IMG/VR virus record: IMGVR_UViG_3300027833_000021 | Coordinates: 1 to 64,000 of that record | Length of the DNA stretch: 64,000 nt | From: a virus | Strand: one strand, 5' to 3' | Shown here: positions 32,263 to 41,511 of the stretch, in pieces | Position numbering within the stretch: the stretch's first letter is position 1 | How the letters are laid out: every line of letters begins with the position of its first letter | Notes under the pieces: generated by a model | The model's database searches: none | Told to the model about the DNA's origin: nothing | What the model saw: the letters and a program-made list of their open reading frames with translations, nothing else | Translations under genes and position numbers: made by a program

Positions 32263-33471
32263 ATGAAAGTTAGAGACATATTAGGCGCAGGCTTAGAAAG
32301 AAGATTTAGAGGTCCAAGAAAACCTCGTAATAAACAAATTGGTTTTCATCAGAAGATGAAGAAACTACTGGACAAAGCACTTAATGAAGAAGGTGCTAGA
32401 ATTCAGCATTTAGAAGACTTAATTATCTGGGATGGTTCAGTCGGTGGTCAAAAAGCAATTGCAAAACTACATCAAGTAGAAACTTCTCCAAAATCAATTA
32501 GTATTAAATGGGATGGCTCACCAGCCGTTATCTTTGGTCGTAATGAGAATGGCGAATTTGTTCTTACAGACAAAAGTGGATTTGGTGCTAAAGGTTATGA
32601 TGGCAGAGTAACAAGTGCAGATGCGTTAGGTGATATGTTTAACAATCGTAAAATGCGAGACCCATCGCCAGAAAAAGTAGCAGACAAAGAAGCGTTTGTT
32701 AATAATATGAAAACTATATGGGACAAAGTTGAAAGTGTTATACCTGCGGATTTCAGAGGATACTTACACGGTGACTTGTTATGGTTCTCAACACCACAAT
32801 CAAAAGACGGTAGACTTATATTCAAGCCAAACACAACAACATATTCAGTAGATGCTAAAAGTGATATCGGTAAAAAGATAATCAACTTTGATGTAGGTAT
32901 CGTAGTTCATGTAGTGATTGACTTAGATGGCAATAAAAGCAATGTAGATATGGGCAAACTTCAAGCAGGTAAAACATGGATTATGCCTCCAGTATATGTT
33001 ACTAAATCTCCTGGTGTTGACTTACCAGAAGTAGACAGATTAGAAAGTTATTTAAAATCAAATGCAAATGCAATTGATAAGTTACTAGCAGTTCCAGCCG
33101 AATTAAAAATGGCAGACTTTGGTAACATTCTTTACACTTATATCAATAATAGTGTAAAAGCAGGCAACCTAGATAAACTAGGAAAAAATTTCAGTGAATG
33201 GGTAGAAACATCAAAACTAAGTGGACCTAAGAAAGAACGAGCAGTTCAGTGGGTAGAACAAAATAGTGATGGCTTTGAAGCAATCTTCCAATTCATTAAT
33301 GGTGTTATGACCACAAAGAACAAAATTATTAAAACGTTAGATTCTCAACCAGCAGATATCGAAGCCAGTACAAATGGCGAAAGAGGTGGAGAAGGCTATG
33401 TGATAGATAAAGATGTGAAACTGGTAAATAGAGCAGGGTTCACAGCGGCAAACATGAGGCAAGAGAGATAA
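32263..33471 (+). CDS. Nucleotidyltransferase-like protein (DUF6267-type), 402 aa
   Basis: ATG 32263 is preferred over GTG 32236. I place it with the DUF6267 phage proteins. The order of motifs looks like the covalent nucleotidyltransferase (DNA/RNA ligase) superfamily: K82-W-D84-G85 (KWDGSPAVIFGR, motif I KxDG), GYLHGDLLWF where motif III sits, and EGYVIDKDVKLVNR near the C-terminus resembling motifs IV and V. It starts with GAGLERRFRGPRKPRN, a basic arm. If the lysine is active, it would take AMP or GMP and seal or modify a nucleic acid. The assignment is inference. Confidence 0.55.
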   Translation: MKVRDILGAGLERRFRGPRKPRNKQIGFHQKMKKLLDKALNEEGARIQHLEDLIIWDGSVGGQKAIAKLHQVETSPKSISIKWDGSPAVIFGRNENGEFVLTDKSGFGAKGYDGRVTSADALGDMFNNRKMRDPSPEKVADKEAFVNNMKTIWDKVESVIPADFRGYLHGDLLWFSTPQSKDGRLIFKPNTTTYSVDAKSDIGKKIINFDVGIVVHVVIDLDGNKSNVDMGKLQAGKTWIMPPVYVTKSPGVDLPEVDRLESYLKSNANAIDKLLAVPAELKMADFGNILYTYINNSVKAGNLDKLGKNFSEWVETSKLSGPKKERAVQWVEQNSDGFEAIFQFINGVMTTKNKIIKTLDSQPADIEASTNGERGGEGYVIDKDVKLVNRAGFTAANMRQER

Positions 33472-33496
33472 TTTTTTAACTACTAATAATAAGACC

Positions 33497-33634
33497 ATGG
33501 GAAAAAGAGCAGTACCACACGTAAAAACACCAAAAAGAGGACAGAGAGCAACTAAGAAGAATCTCTCACACTCAACATTCGTATCAAAAAGGCACCCTAA
33601 CAGCAAACGTGTCACAAGTGGTGCAGTCACATAA
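33497..33634 (+). CDS. Very basic 45-aa protein
   Basis: Short gene, ATG 33497 to TAA 33634, with many Lys, Arg and His and no acidic residue. No good Shine-Dalgarno. It could be a small nucleic acid-binding virion protein. The next late box starts right after its stop. It may also be spurious. Confidence 0.4.
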   Translation: MGKRAVPHVKTPKRGQRATKKNLSHSTFVSKRHPNSKRVTSGAVT

Positions 33635-33643
33635 GATAAATAC
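33635..33643 (+). promoter_or_regulatory. Late promoter box GATAAATAC
   Basis: Exact late nonamer, 29 bases before ATG 33672. Confidence 0.7.
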
Positions 33644-33671
33644 ATGTGATATGTAAGAAAAGGAAGAAGTG

Positions 33672-33869
33672 ATGTACAGCAAAGAGTGTAAATTGCATTT
33701 AGACGAAGCAAAGATGACACGATGGCAACATTTCAGACATGCACTTAGTATTGCTTGGAATTTAAAAAAGGCGGCAGGTGCAGTATTCATTCATGCATTT
33801 GCGCCAAGATATTTCAAATCATACGCAAGTGAAACATGTGACAGGATTGCGAAAGAGAACAAAAAATGA
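33672..33869 (+). CDS. DUF6356-type small protein, 65 aa
   Basis: HLDEAKMTRWQHFRHAL followed by AGAVFIHAFAPRYFKSYAS matches the pattern of DUF6356 phage/bacterial proteins: a helix, then a hydrophobic segment with HAF-P. GGAAGAAGTG lies before ATG 33672. Possibly membrane-associated. Function unknown. Overlaps the next ATG (AAATGA). Confidence 0.6.
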   Translation: MYSKECKLHLDEAKMTRWQHFRHALSIAWNLKKAAGAVFIHAFAPRYFKSYASETCDRIAKENKK

Positions 33870-34621
33870 GTAAATTAAAACTTGTAAATACTTTATCAGA
33901 AAGTAGATTATTCAGAACAAAACAAATGGCTGGCAGTGTCAAAATTGATGATGCCGCAGAATTAGTTTTTGTTCATTTACTTATATTGAATATCTTTAAT
34001 AAAGATTATGACTTCTCTCCGTTGGCTGGTGATATAGCATCACGTACAATGTCTTATAGAAACTTTGATTACTTTAGAACTAATGGCACCGATATGTACA
34101 TGGCTCTCAATCGTTTGATGGGCAAAGATAATGATATTGGTGATAATGAAAAAGATGAAATAGCAAAGAGTAGACTTTCATTACAGAAAGCAGACGTTTT
34201 GAGATTTCTACTTCATTTCTCTAATAATAGAAGTGATGCATCTTTTGAACAAAGATACTTACTAAGATACCAAAGAAACCTTAATATACAAGATGGATTG
34301 TTAAAATCTTTACGTAGATTAGTTGGTGATTGGGATAATCTTAATCAAAATCAAAGAGCCTTGGTAGTTACAAGACTAGTACAATATATGCGTAGAAAGG
34401 CAAGACTTGCTGAAATAATGCCAGCACTTCTAAAATTACAGAAACGTGGTAATTATATGCATAAAGATAGTGATGAGGCTAAAGATACAGTCAAAAAAGT
34501 ATGGGATAACCCAATAGTTAAGGCTGGTGCCGCAATTGCAGGCTATAAGGCAGTACAATCACTAGGTAGAAGATTAGGTGCTACTACGTACACTACTGAT
34601 AGAAAACTTCGTAAGTTTTAA
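33866..34621 (+). CDS. Helical hypothetical protein, 251 aa, probably virion-related
   Basis: Unrecognised. Mainly helical; basic (RYLLRYQRNLN, LVQYMRRKARLAEIM). A hydrophobic glycine/alanine stretch IVKAGAAIAGYKAVQSLG near the C-terminus is too short for a clear membrane span. It shares the late unit with the DUF6356-type gene. Confidence 0.65.
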   Translation: MSKLKLVNTLSESRLFRTKQMAGSVKIDDAAELVFVHLLILNIFNKDYDFSPLAGDIASRTMSYRNFDYFRTNGTDMYMALNRLMGKDNDIGDNEKDEIAKSRLSLQKADVLRFLLHFSNNRSDASFEQRYLLRYQRNLNIQDGLLKSLRRLVGDWDNLNQNQRALVVTRLVQYMRRKARLAEIMPALLKLQKRGNYMHKDSDEAKDTVKKVWDNPIVKAGAAIAGYKAVQSLGRRLGATTYTTDRKLRKF

Positions 34622-34661
34622 TCAAAATCCATAAACAACGTCTTAATTATCCTCACTTTTT

Positions 34662-34693
34662 GATAAATAAGTGTGTAGGGTTATGAAACCCTA
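34662..34693 (+). promoter_or_regulatory. Late-like box followed by a 5' leader hairpin
   Basis: GATAAATAA (34662-34670), then TAGGGTT (34676-34682) pairing with AACCCTA (34687-34693). A hairpin at the very 5' end would protect the mRNA of the next small structural gene; T4 late messages are stabilised in similar ways. Confidence 0.5.
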
Positions 34694-34756
34694 ACAGTAA
34701 AGACTACGAGATACTATCTCAAAGTTTAAATTAACATTCTTTTAAGGAGAAATAAA

Positions 34757-35047
34757 ATGGCTTCAAATACACTAGGTGGACAATCAAACGGTCTAGGTTC
34801 AAAAACTACAATCGTTAAATTAGCACTAACAAACATGACAGCGGCTAACTTAGGCACTATCTATGCGGCAATGGGCGCATTAGGTCACACAGTTGCTGGT
34901 TCAGGTACAGCAGACGGTTCAGCATTCGTGGCTGGCACAACTGACGTATTATTCATCGCTCTACAAGGCGTTGACTATACAGCAGACGCTACAAATGCCC
35001 ACGGCGTAACTGGCGCGGTTACTACTGTTGAAGCAGTAATTGGCTAA
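34757..35047 (+). CDS. Small Ala/Gly/Thr-rich structural protein, 96 aa
   Basis: Unrecognised but with signs of high expression: perfect AAGGAGA site, late box and leader hairpin upstream, terminator directly downstream, so it is a single-gene unit. Composition (Ala, Gly, Thr, Val; almost no charge) is that of a capsid decoration or fibre-associated protein. No domain is named. Confidence 0.65.
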   Translation: MASNTLGGQSNGLGSKTTIVKLALTNMTAANLGTIYAAMGALGHTVAGSGTADGSAFVAGTTDVLFIALQGVDYTADATNAHGVTGAVTTVEAVIG

Positions 35048-35070
35048 TACCTAAACTTTTAATTAAGTGA

Positions 35071-35098
35071 AAAAGCCCTCTTTATGAGGGCTTTTTTT
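35071..35098 (+). terminator. Terminator of the 96-aa gene
   Basis: AAAAGCCCTC (35071-35080) pairs with GAGGGCTTTT (35086-35095), followed by more T. Confidence 0.92.
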
Positions 35099-35128
35099 AT
35101 GTCTAAACATATCCTTTTAATCTTTTTA

Positions 35129-35161
35129 TATAAATACATGTGTAAGAGATTCAACTCTTAC
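35129..35161 (+). promoter_or_regulatory. Late promoter TATAAATAC with 5' hairpin
   Basis: TATAAATAC (35129-35137) contains the exact T4 consensus. GTAAGAG (35142-35148) pairs with CTCTTAC (35155-35161) at the expected 5' end of the transcript. A leader of about 190 bases follows before the giant fibre gene; it holds two TCCTTCCGA-like words (near 35177 and 35228) and no ORF beyond six codons. Confidence 0.7.
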
Positions 35162-35335
35162 AGATGGTTGAGATATCTTCCGACCAATCAGATGCATGAG
35201 ACTTTTCCGTGCAGTACATTGAGAATCCTTCCGATGTATAAAAAATAAAAATAAGTAAAATAAACGTTATGTATATTATTTCATGGAATGGTCCGTGGAG
35301 TAATTAATAACAATGGCTAATTATAGGAGATAATA

Positions 35336-38300
35336 ATGGCTGATATTAAAAACTTTGGTATCCGTGGTATAGGTGCTGATGTTCAGTTCGGTAAGTCGGG
35401 CGGTCGTGTTGTATATGATTCAGGTAATTCCCTGTTCAAAGTAACAACTGACGGTACTACTTTAGGTAACATGAATGTTGCAACTCCAACTTCGGACAAC
35501 CATGCGGCAAACAAGAGTTATGTTGACTCAATCGCTTCTGGACTTGATGTTAAACAATCAGTTCGTGCGGCTTCAACAGCAGATGTAACTCTAAGTGGAC
35601 CGGGCGCAACAATCGATGGCGTAACTATGTCATCAGGTGACCGTGTTCTACTAAAAAACCAGTCGGCAGCGGCTGAAAATGGTATCTATCTATGGACAGG
35701 TGCGGCGTCAGCAATGACACGTGCAACTGATATGGACGGTGCCGCTGAATTTGTTGGCGCTTTTTTCTTTGTTGAAGAAGGTACAATAAACTCAGACCAA
35801 GGCTTTGTATGTTCAACTAACGGTACAATTACTGTTGATACAACTGCAATCGCCTTTACACAATTCACAGGTACTGGTCAGTTAACAGCAGGTAATGGTT
35901 TATCTAAATCAGGTAACACATTCAATATTAACGTTGACGATACATTTGTGGAAATTAATGGTTCAGATGAACTAACTATTAGAGGTACTTCGACTACTGG
36001 TCAAGCACTACTTTCAGACGGTTCAAATGGTGTAACATATGGTGCAGTTAACTTAACTTCTTCAAGTGCAGTTACTGGTGCTTTACCATTAACAAACGGC
36101 GGTTTAGGTGTTGATGCATCTGATTCATCAGGCAAAACTACAGCACGTTCAAACTTAGGTTTGGGCTCAATGGCTACTCAGAACTCTGGTTCTGTTGCTA
36201 TTACAGGCGGTTCAATTGATATTTCTGGTGGTACATTAACTCTAGCAAATGACCAAATCTCTGGTAACTCAATTTCTGGTGGTACAATTGACTCAGCGAA
36301 CCTTTCAGGTGGCGCAGGCAAGACTATCTCTGGTTTCGATGTAACAATCGCGGCTGGTAAAACATTAGACGTTGACGGTGCAGTAGATATCGATGCTTCA
36401 AGTGGTAACATGGATGGCGTTGCTATCGGTGGTACAACTTCAGCGGCTGGTACATTTACAACTATGGCTTCTGACTCAGTAGATATTAATGGTGGTGCTG
36501 TTGACGGTACAACTATTGGTGCTAACGTGGCAGCGGCAGGTACATTTACAAACGTAGATGCTACTGGTACAATCAAAACTAATACACTAGACAACTATGA
36601 TGGCACAAACATTACTGTTTCTGCTCCATTGGATGTTACTGGTGATATTACTGTAACTGGTCAAGTCTCTGCGACTACCGGTATGGTTACAGACACAATT
36701 GCTGAATTAACTGGTAATGCTGGTGTAACTGTTGATAGTGTTGTACTTAAAGACGGTGTTGTAACTGGTGATTTAACTGGTGATGTAACTGGTGATGTAA
36801 CTGGTAACTTAACAGGTAACTCTGCTGGTGTTCATACAGGTAATGTAACTGGTAACTTAACTGGTAACAGTGCAGGTGTTCATACAGGCGCAGTAACTGG
36901 TAATGTAACTGGTGATGTAACTGGTAACTTAACAGGTAACTCTGCTGGTGTTCATACAGGTAATGTAACTGGTAATGTAACTGGTGATGTAACTGGTGAT
37001 GTAGCAGGTGATGTAACTTCAACTGGAACTTCAACGTTTGCAACTGTTGACGTTAACGGCGGTGCAGTAGATGGAACAGTAATTGGTGCTAACACATCAG
37101 CGGCTGGTACTTTCTCAACAATGACAACAGCAGATGCGGCTATAACAGGCGGTGCTATTTCAGGAACAAGTATTGACCTTTCAGGACAAACTTTGACATT
37201 GACTTCGGACTCTGTGTCTGGTGATTCAGTTCATGGTGGTACTATTTCTAACTTCGCATCAACTGGTATTGACGATAATGCATCATCAACAGCATTGACA
37301 ATCGATTCAAGTCAAAATGCTACATTTGGTTCAGACTTAACAGTTACTGGTGACTTAACAGTTAACGGTTCTGTAACTTCAATCTCTTCAACTAACACTA
37401 CTATCGAAGACAACACAATTGTTTTAAACAATGGTGAGTCTGGTGCTGGTGTAACTGAAGGTTCAGCAGGTATTTCTATCGACCGTGGTACAGCGGATGA
37501 TGCACTTATCAACTGGAATGAGACAACAGATGAGTTCGAACTAAAAGTTGGTGCTTCATATGGTGACTTAAAAGTTTCAGCACTTACAGGTGATGTAACT
37601 GGTGCCCTAACTGGTAACGTAACAGGTAATGTAACTGGTAATGTAACAGGTAATGTAACTGGTGATTTAACAGGTGATGTAACTGGTGATTTAACTGGTG
37701 ACGTAACAGGTAATGTAACTGGTAATACTGCTGGTGTTCATACTGGTAATGTAACTGGTAACGTAACAGGTAACGTAACTGGTGATTTAACTGGTGACTC
37801 TGCTGGTACACATACTGGTGCAGTTGTTGGTAACGTAACAGGTAACGTAACTGGTGATTTAACTGGTGATGTAACTGGTGATGTAACTGGTGATGTAACT
37901 GGTGATTTAACAGGTAACTCTGCTGGTACACATACTGGTGCGGTTGTTGGTAATGTAACTGGTAACTTAACAGGTAACGTAACAGGTAATGTTTCTGGCA
38001 ATGCTGGAACAGTAACTAACGGTGTTTATACAACTGACACTGGAACAGTAACTAACACAATGTTAGCAGGTTCAATTGGTAATGCTAAATTATCAAATAG
38101 TTCATTTACTGTTGGTTCAACTGCGATTAACCTTGGTGATACAACGACAAGTCTTGCAGGCTTATCTTCAGTAACATCAACGGCATTCGTAGGTGATTTA
38201 ACTGGTGACGTAACTGGTGATACTGCTGGTACTCATACTGGTGCAGTAACTGGTAACGTAACTGGTAACATTACTTCAGCAGGTACAAGTACATTTACAG

Positions 38301-40405
38301 ACGTTGACGTTAACGGCGGTGTTATTGATGGAACAACTATTGGTGCAACATCATCAGCGGCTGGTACATTCTCAACATTGGCATCTGCTTCAGCGACATT
38401 AACTGGTGGTACTGCTACTGGCATGACAACAGTTACAGCGACTAACCTAAACTCAGGTAACGTTGGTATTACTGGTGGTTCTATTTCAGGAACATCAATC
38501 GACTTATCAGGTCAAACCCTAACTCTAGGTAATGACTCAGTTTCAGGTGACTCAATCCACGGTGGTACTATTTCTAACGCTTCATTGGCCGGTGACGCTA
38601 CCGACACAATGACTGGTTATGATATTACTGTTGGTGCGGGACGTGAATTAGACGTATCTTCGGGTACTCTAACACTAGGTGCTAACCAGATTTCTGGTGA
38701 TAAAGTACACGGTGGCACAATCTCTGATTTTGCTTCAACTGGTATCGATGATAACGCTACATCAACTAAAGTAACTCTATCTGATACAACTGCAACATTT
38801 GGTGTTGCTGGTGACTTCGGTTCTAACGACCTAGACGCCGGTGCTTCAACACTTGGTTCGCTTTCTGTAACAGGTAATGCTTCAATTACTGGTAACTTGA
38901 CAGTTTCTGGTTCAGTAACTACAACTTTATCTGAGATTGTAAATATCGAAGATAACAACATTGTTCTTAACTCAAACGCAACTGGTTCGGCTACTGCTGA
39001 TGCTGGTATTACGATTGAGCGTGGTGATGATGATAATGCTGTTGTTCTCTGGAACGAAACTTCAAATGCATTCGAACTTACTGTAGGCGCGGCTAAGGCT
39101 GACCTAACAGTTAATGATTTGACTGTAAATGAGATGACACTAGCAACTGACCTTGCGGCAAGCATGGGTGGTACGGGTACTGATACTTCAGCATTCGCGG
39201 CTTCATCTATCATGTTAAACAGTGGTTCAGGTACAGTAACAGAATTGGCGAAAGGTGCTAACTCAACTGTATTAAAAGTTGGTTCAACTGGTACTCTAGG
39301 TTATGCAAAAGTCGATTTGACTGCTGACGTAACTGGTACAATGCCAATAGCAAATGGTGGTACAGGTATCACTTCAGCAGGTTCTGATAATAAAGTTATG
39401 ACTTCAGACGGTTCTGCATTAGGTATGGAATATGTACAACATGTACGTAATTCAACTGGTGTAGTTGCGTTAGACGGTTCTGGCGTTACTTCAGGTTCTG
39501 GTGAATATATCGCAATTACTAACGCTACTGGTAAAGTAACACTAACAGCCAAAAATGCGGCGGCATCTGGTGCTGTAGATATGTATCTACAAGGCCAAGG
39601 TGGCGGTGACGTATTTATTGTTGGTCAATCTGGCGAAGCCTTAATTCAAGGTGAAAACGATACAGACCTAACAGTTGCTGGTGGTGATGCTTCTGGCGGT
39701 GATGCTGGTGACTTAATCATCAAAGGTGGTAACGGTACAGGCGGTAACGCCTCTGGTGCAGTTGTCATTAAAGGTGGTAACGGTGGTGCATCAGACGGAA
39801 ACGTTCAAATTAAAGGTGCAGATGATACAGCAATCGCTACTTTCGTAGAGACTGCCTCAGCAACTGACTCTTTAACAGTAACTAACGGAACTGGCGGTGT
39901 AGAACTAGCAATGTCTGGTGGCACAAACGTCAACATGAACTTAGCACCAAAAGGCGCAGGTATTATTCTTGCACCAAATGGCTATGACATGTCTTCAGCG
40001 GCAGACCACGCCCTAGCAACTAAAGAATATGTAGATGACAAAGCGTCAACTTCAGGTTCTTCTGGTACTAGACGTGTTGAGTTTACTGCTAACGGTTCTT
40101 CATCATTTACAATCGGCACAATGGCTAACATTTCAGGAAAAACTTATTACATTAAGCGTATCACTGCAAAAGTTACTACTGCGTTTGTTGGTTGTGATGA
40201 ATTAGTCGTTTCTGACGGTACAAATACTCTAATGTCTGCAAGTGAGGCTGACCTTTCTGAAGGCGGTTTATATATTGTTGATTTAGGTTTTGACGATGCT
40301 ACAACAGGCGGCGCAACTATTACTGGTACTTTACAGAATGGCGGCTCATCTGCTTCACCTACAACTGGTGTTATAATTGTTACTGCGGAATACAAGCAAC
40401 TCTAA
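35336..40405 (+). CDS. Giant repeat tail fibre protein, 1689 aa
   Basis: N-terminal 200 residues (KNFGIRGIGADVQFGKSGG, TPTSDNHAANKSYVDSIASG, VLLKNQ..AENGIYLW) are those of fibre proteins of marine myoviruses. The rest is made of beta-repeat modules: two long blocks of TGxVTG hexapeptides (residues about 476-562 and 751-889), repeated SxxGTxIDLSGQTLTL and GGAVDGTxIGANxxAAGTF units, and two copies of a IEDNxIVLNxx...WNETxxEFELxVGA module. The C-terminus (TRRVEFTANGSSSF onwards) may be the receptor tip. It should form a trimeric fibre. RBS AGGAG. Terminated at 40452. Confidence 0.85.
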   Translation: MADIKNFGIRGIGADVQFGKSGGRVVYDSGNSLFKVTTDGTTLGNMNVATPTSDNHAANKSYVDSIASGLDVKQSVRAASTADVTLSGPGATIDGVTMSSGDRVLLKNQSAAAENGIYLWTGAASAMTRATDMDGAAEFVGAFFFVEEGTINSDQGFVCSTNGTITVDTTAIAFTQFTGTGQLTAGNGLSKSGNTFNINVDDTFVEINGSDELTIRGTSTTGQALLSDGSNGVTYGAVNLTSSSAVTGALPLTNGGLGVDASDSSGKTTARSNLGLGSMATQNSGSVAITGGSIDISGGTLTLANDQISGNSISGGTIDSANLSGGAGKTISGFDVTIAAGKTLDVDGAVDIDASSGNMDGVAIGGTTSAAGTFTTMASDSVDINGGAVDGTTIGANVAAAGTFTNVDATGTIKTNTLDNYDGTNITVSAPLDVTGDITVTGQVSATTGMVTDTIAELTGNAGVTVDSVVLKDGVVTGDLTGDVTGDVTGNLTGNSAGVHTGNVTGNLTGNSAGVHTGAVTGNVTGDVTGNLTGNSAGVHTGNVTGNVTGDVTGDVAGDVTSTGTSTFATVDVNGGAVDGTVIGANTSAAGTFSTMTTADAAITGGAISGTSIDLSGQTLTLTSDSVSGDSVHGGTISNFASTGIDDNASSTALTIDSSQNATFGSDLTVTGDLTVNGSVTSISSTNTTIEDNTIVLNNGESGAGVTEGSAGISIDRGTADDALINWNETTDEFELKVGASYGDLKVSALTGDVTGALTGNVTGNVTGNVTGNVTGDLTGDVTGDLTGDVTGNVTGNTAGVHTGNVTGNVTGNVTGDLTGDSAGTHTGAVVGNVTGNVTGDLTGDVTGDVTGDVTGDLTGNSAGTHTGAVVGNVTGNLTGNVTGNVSGNAGTVTNGVYTTDTGTVTNTMLAGSIGNAKLSNSSFTVGSTAINLGDTTTSLAGLSSVTSTAFVGDLTGDVTGDTAGTHTGAVTGNVTGNITSAGTSTFTDVDVNGGVIDGTTIGATSSAAGTFSTLASASATLTGGTATGMTTVTATNLNSGNVGITGGSISGTSIDLSGQTLTLGNDSVSGDSIHGGTISNASLAGDATDTMTGYDITVGAGRELDVSSGTLTLGANQISGDKVHGGTISDFASTGIDDNATSTKVTLSDTTATFGVAGDFGSNDLDAGASTLGSLSVTGNASITGNLTVSGSVTTTLSEIVNIEDNNIVLNSNATGSATADAGITIERGDDDNAVVLWNETSNAFELTVGAAKADLTVNDLTVNEMTLATDLAASMGGTGTDTSAFAASSIMLNSGSGTVTELAKGANSTVLKVGSTGTLGYAKVDLTADVTGTMPIANGGTGITSAGSDNKVMTSDGSALGMEYVQHVRNSTGVVALDGSGVTSGSGEYIAITNATGKVTLTAKNAAASGAVDMYLQGQGGGDVFIVGQSGEALIQGENDTDLTVAGGDASGGDAGDLIIKGGNGTGGNASGAVVIKGGNGGASDGNVQIKGADDTAIATFVETASATDSLTVTNGTGGVELAMSGGTNVNMNLAPKGAGIILAPNGYDMSSAADHALATKEYVDDKASTSGSSGTRRVEFTANGSSSFTIGTMANISGKTYYIKRITAKVTTAFVGCDELVVSDGTNTLMSASEADLSEGGLYIVDLGFDDATTGGATITGTLQNGGSSASPTTGVIIVTAEYKQL
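36761..37020 (+). repeat. Tandem repeat block A in the fibre gene
   Basis: The 12-base unit GTAACTGGTRAY and its variants (GTAACAGGTAAY, TTAACTGGTGAT) are repeated without break, with three copies of an SAGVHTG insert. Third-base variation between copies shows the array is not a recent pure expansion. Confidence 0.85.
37586..38002 (+). repeat. Tandem repeat block B in the fibre gene
   Basis: A longer array of the same TGxVTG-coding 12-base unit, including runs of identical copies (TGATGTAACTGG repeated), interrupted by SAGTHTGAVVG and NTAGVHTG inserts. Confidence 0.85.
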
Positions 40406-40451
40406 TTTGTGAGTAATCTAACGTAATTATTACCATCATGGTGATAATAGA

Positions 40452-40480
40452 AAGGGGGACTTCGTGTTCCCCTTTTTTTA
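40452..40480 (+). terminator. Terminator of the giant fibre gene
   Basis: AAGGGGGAC (40452-40460) pairs with GTTCCCCTT (40466-40474, one G-T pair), then T-run. Confidence 0.88.
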
Positions 40481-40523
40481 TGTCTTATAGCCAAAGTGTT
40501 ACCAGAGTAATATTAGCATATTA

Positions 40524-40532
40524 GATAAATAC
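40524..40532 (+). promoter_or_regulatory. Late promoter box GATAAATAC
   Basis: Exact late nonamer, 77 bases before the next fibre gene. Confidence 0.75.
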
Positions 40533-40608
40533 TTACAGAACTAAAATCTTTAACGACAGACTTAATTTATTAAGACTGACATGAAATAACCGACGTTGAG
40601 GAACGACA

Positions 40609-41460
40609 ATGGCTGTAATCATAAATGCAAAAGGGACCAGTGTCCCTTACTTTAAAATTGGAAAATCTGGAACCACCTTCTATCAAGGAGATGCAGATCC
40701 GAGTAGTACATACACAATAAACACAAATGACATTTGGTTTGATACCACAAATGGCACTGTAAAGTTTCGAACATCAAACTCTTGGTCAGGCATTACAACT
40801 GCTTCTGATTTAACTGTAACTGGTGACTTAACAGTTCAAGGTACAACTACAACCGTAAACTCAACAGAGATACAAGTTCAAAATACTTTAAAGTTTGAAG
40901 GCGCAACTTCAAATGAATACGAAACAACTCTAACAGTTGTTGACCCAACACAAGATAATGTAATCACAATACCAAATGCAACAGACACTTTAGTTGGTCT
41001 TGCAACAACAAACACGTTAACTAATAAATCAATTAATCTAGCGAGTAATACTTTATCAGGCTCATTAGCAGAATTTAATACTGCATTGTCTGGTGATAGT
41101 TTTGTTTCTTTAACAGGTGCTGAAACACTTACAAATAAAACTTTAACTAGTCCAGTTCTTAATGGAACACAAATGACACCAACTGGTGCTATCGTTATGC
41201 CAGTTGGCACAACAGCACAAAGACCAGGAACAGGTGTTGTTGGTATGATGCGTTTTAATTCTGACATAGATGCTTTTGAAGGTTACAATGGTGCATCTTG
41301 GGTTAAACTTGGTGGCTTGACTCCATCAAATGATTCCAGAGACAACGGATTAATTACTGATAGTGAAGTCTTTGATGTAGATTATGGTGCTATTACTGAC
41401 ACTGACACAGCCTCATACACATTAGATAGAGGTCTTATAAGTGATAGTGATACAGTTTAA
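40609..41460 (+). CDS. Tail fibre/structural protein, 283 aa
   Basis: Shares fibre modules with the giant protein: DLTVTGDLTVQGTTTTVNSTEIQVQ is a repeat unit (strands LTVTGDLTV and TTTVNST) and TLTNKTLTSPVLNGTQ is a phage fibre stem motif. GTGVVGMMRFNSDIDAFEGYNGASWVKLG is the common fibre-head segment with the FE-GYNG-SW signature. The tail VDYGAITDTD is shared with the minus-strand protein at 4958. Late-expressed monocistronic unit. Confidence 0.8.
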   Translation: MAVIINAKGTSVPYFKIGKSGTTFYQGDADPSSTYTINTNDIWFDTTNGTVKFRTSNSWSGITTASDLTVTGDLTVQGTTTTVNSTEIQVQNTLKFEGATSNEYETTLTVVDPTQDNVITIPNATDTLVGLATTNTLTNKSINLASNTLSGSLAEFNTALSGDSFVSLTGAETLTNKTLTSPVLNGTQMTPTGAIVMPVGTTAQRPGTGVVGMMRFNSDIDAFEGYNGASWVKLGGLTPSNDSRDNGLITDSEVFDVDYGAITDTDTASYTLDRGLISDSDTV

Positions 41461-41476
41461 TTATACTGTAAATTTA

Positions 41477-41485
41477 GATAAATAC
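41477..41485 (+). promoter_or_regulatory. Late promoter box GATAAATAC
   Basis: Exact nonamer 27 bases before the next ATG, just after the stop of the fibre gene. Confidence 0.75.
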
Positions 41486-41511
41486 TATTAACAAGAGTTC
41501 GGAGAAATAAA

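Noticed and set aside
36178-39552. Several long minus-strand open frames opposite the fibre gene (such as 36178-36594, 36747-37043, 37584-37931, 38617-39213)
   Set aside because: They are mirror frames of the low-complexity repeats, with no ribosome sites and compositions (Leu/His/Gln or Pro/Val) dictated by the plus-strand repeats.
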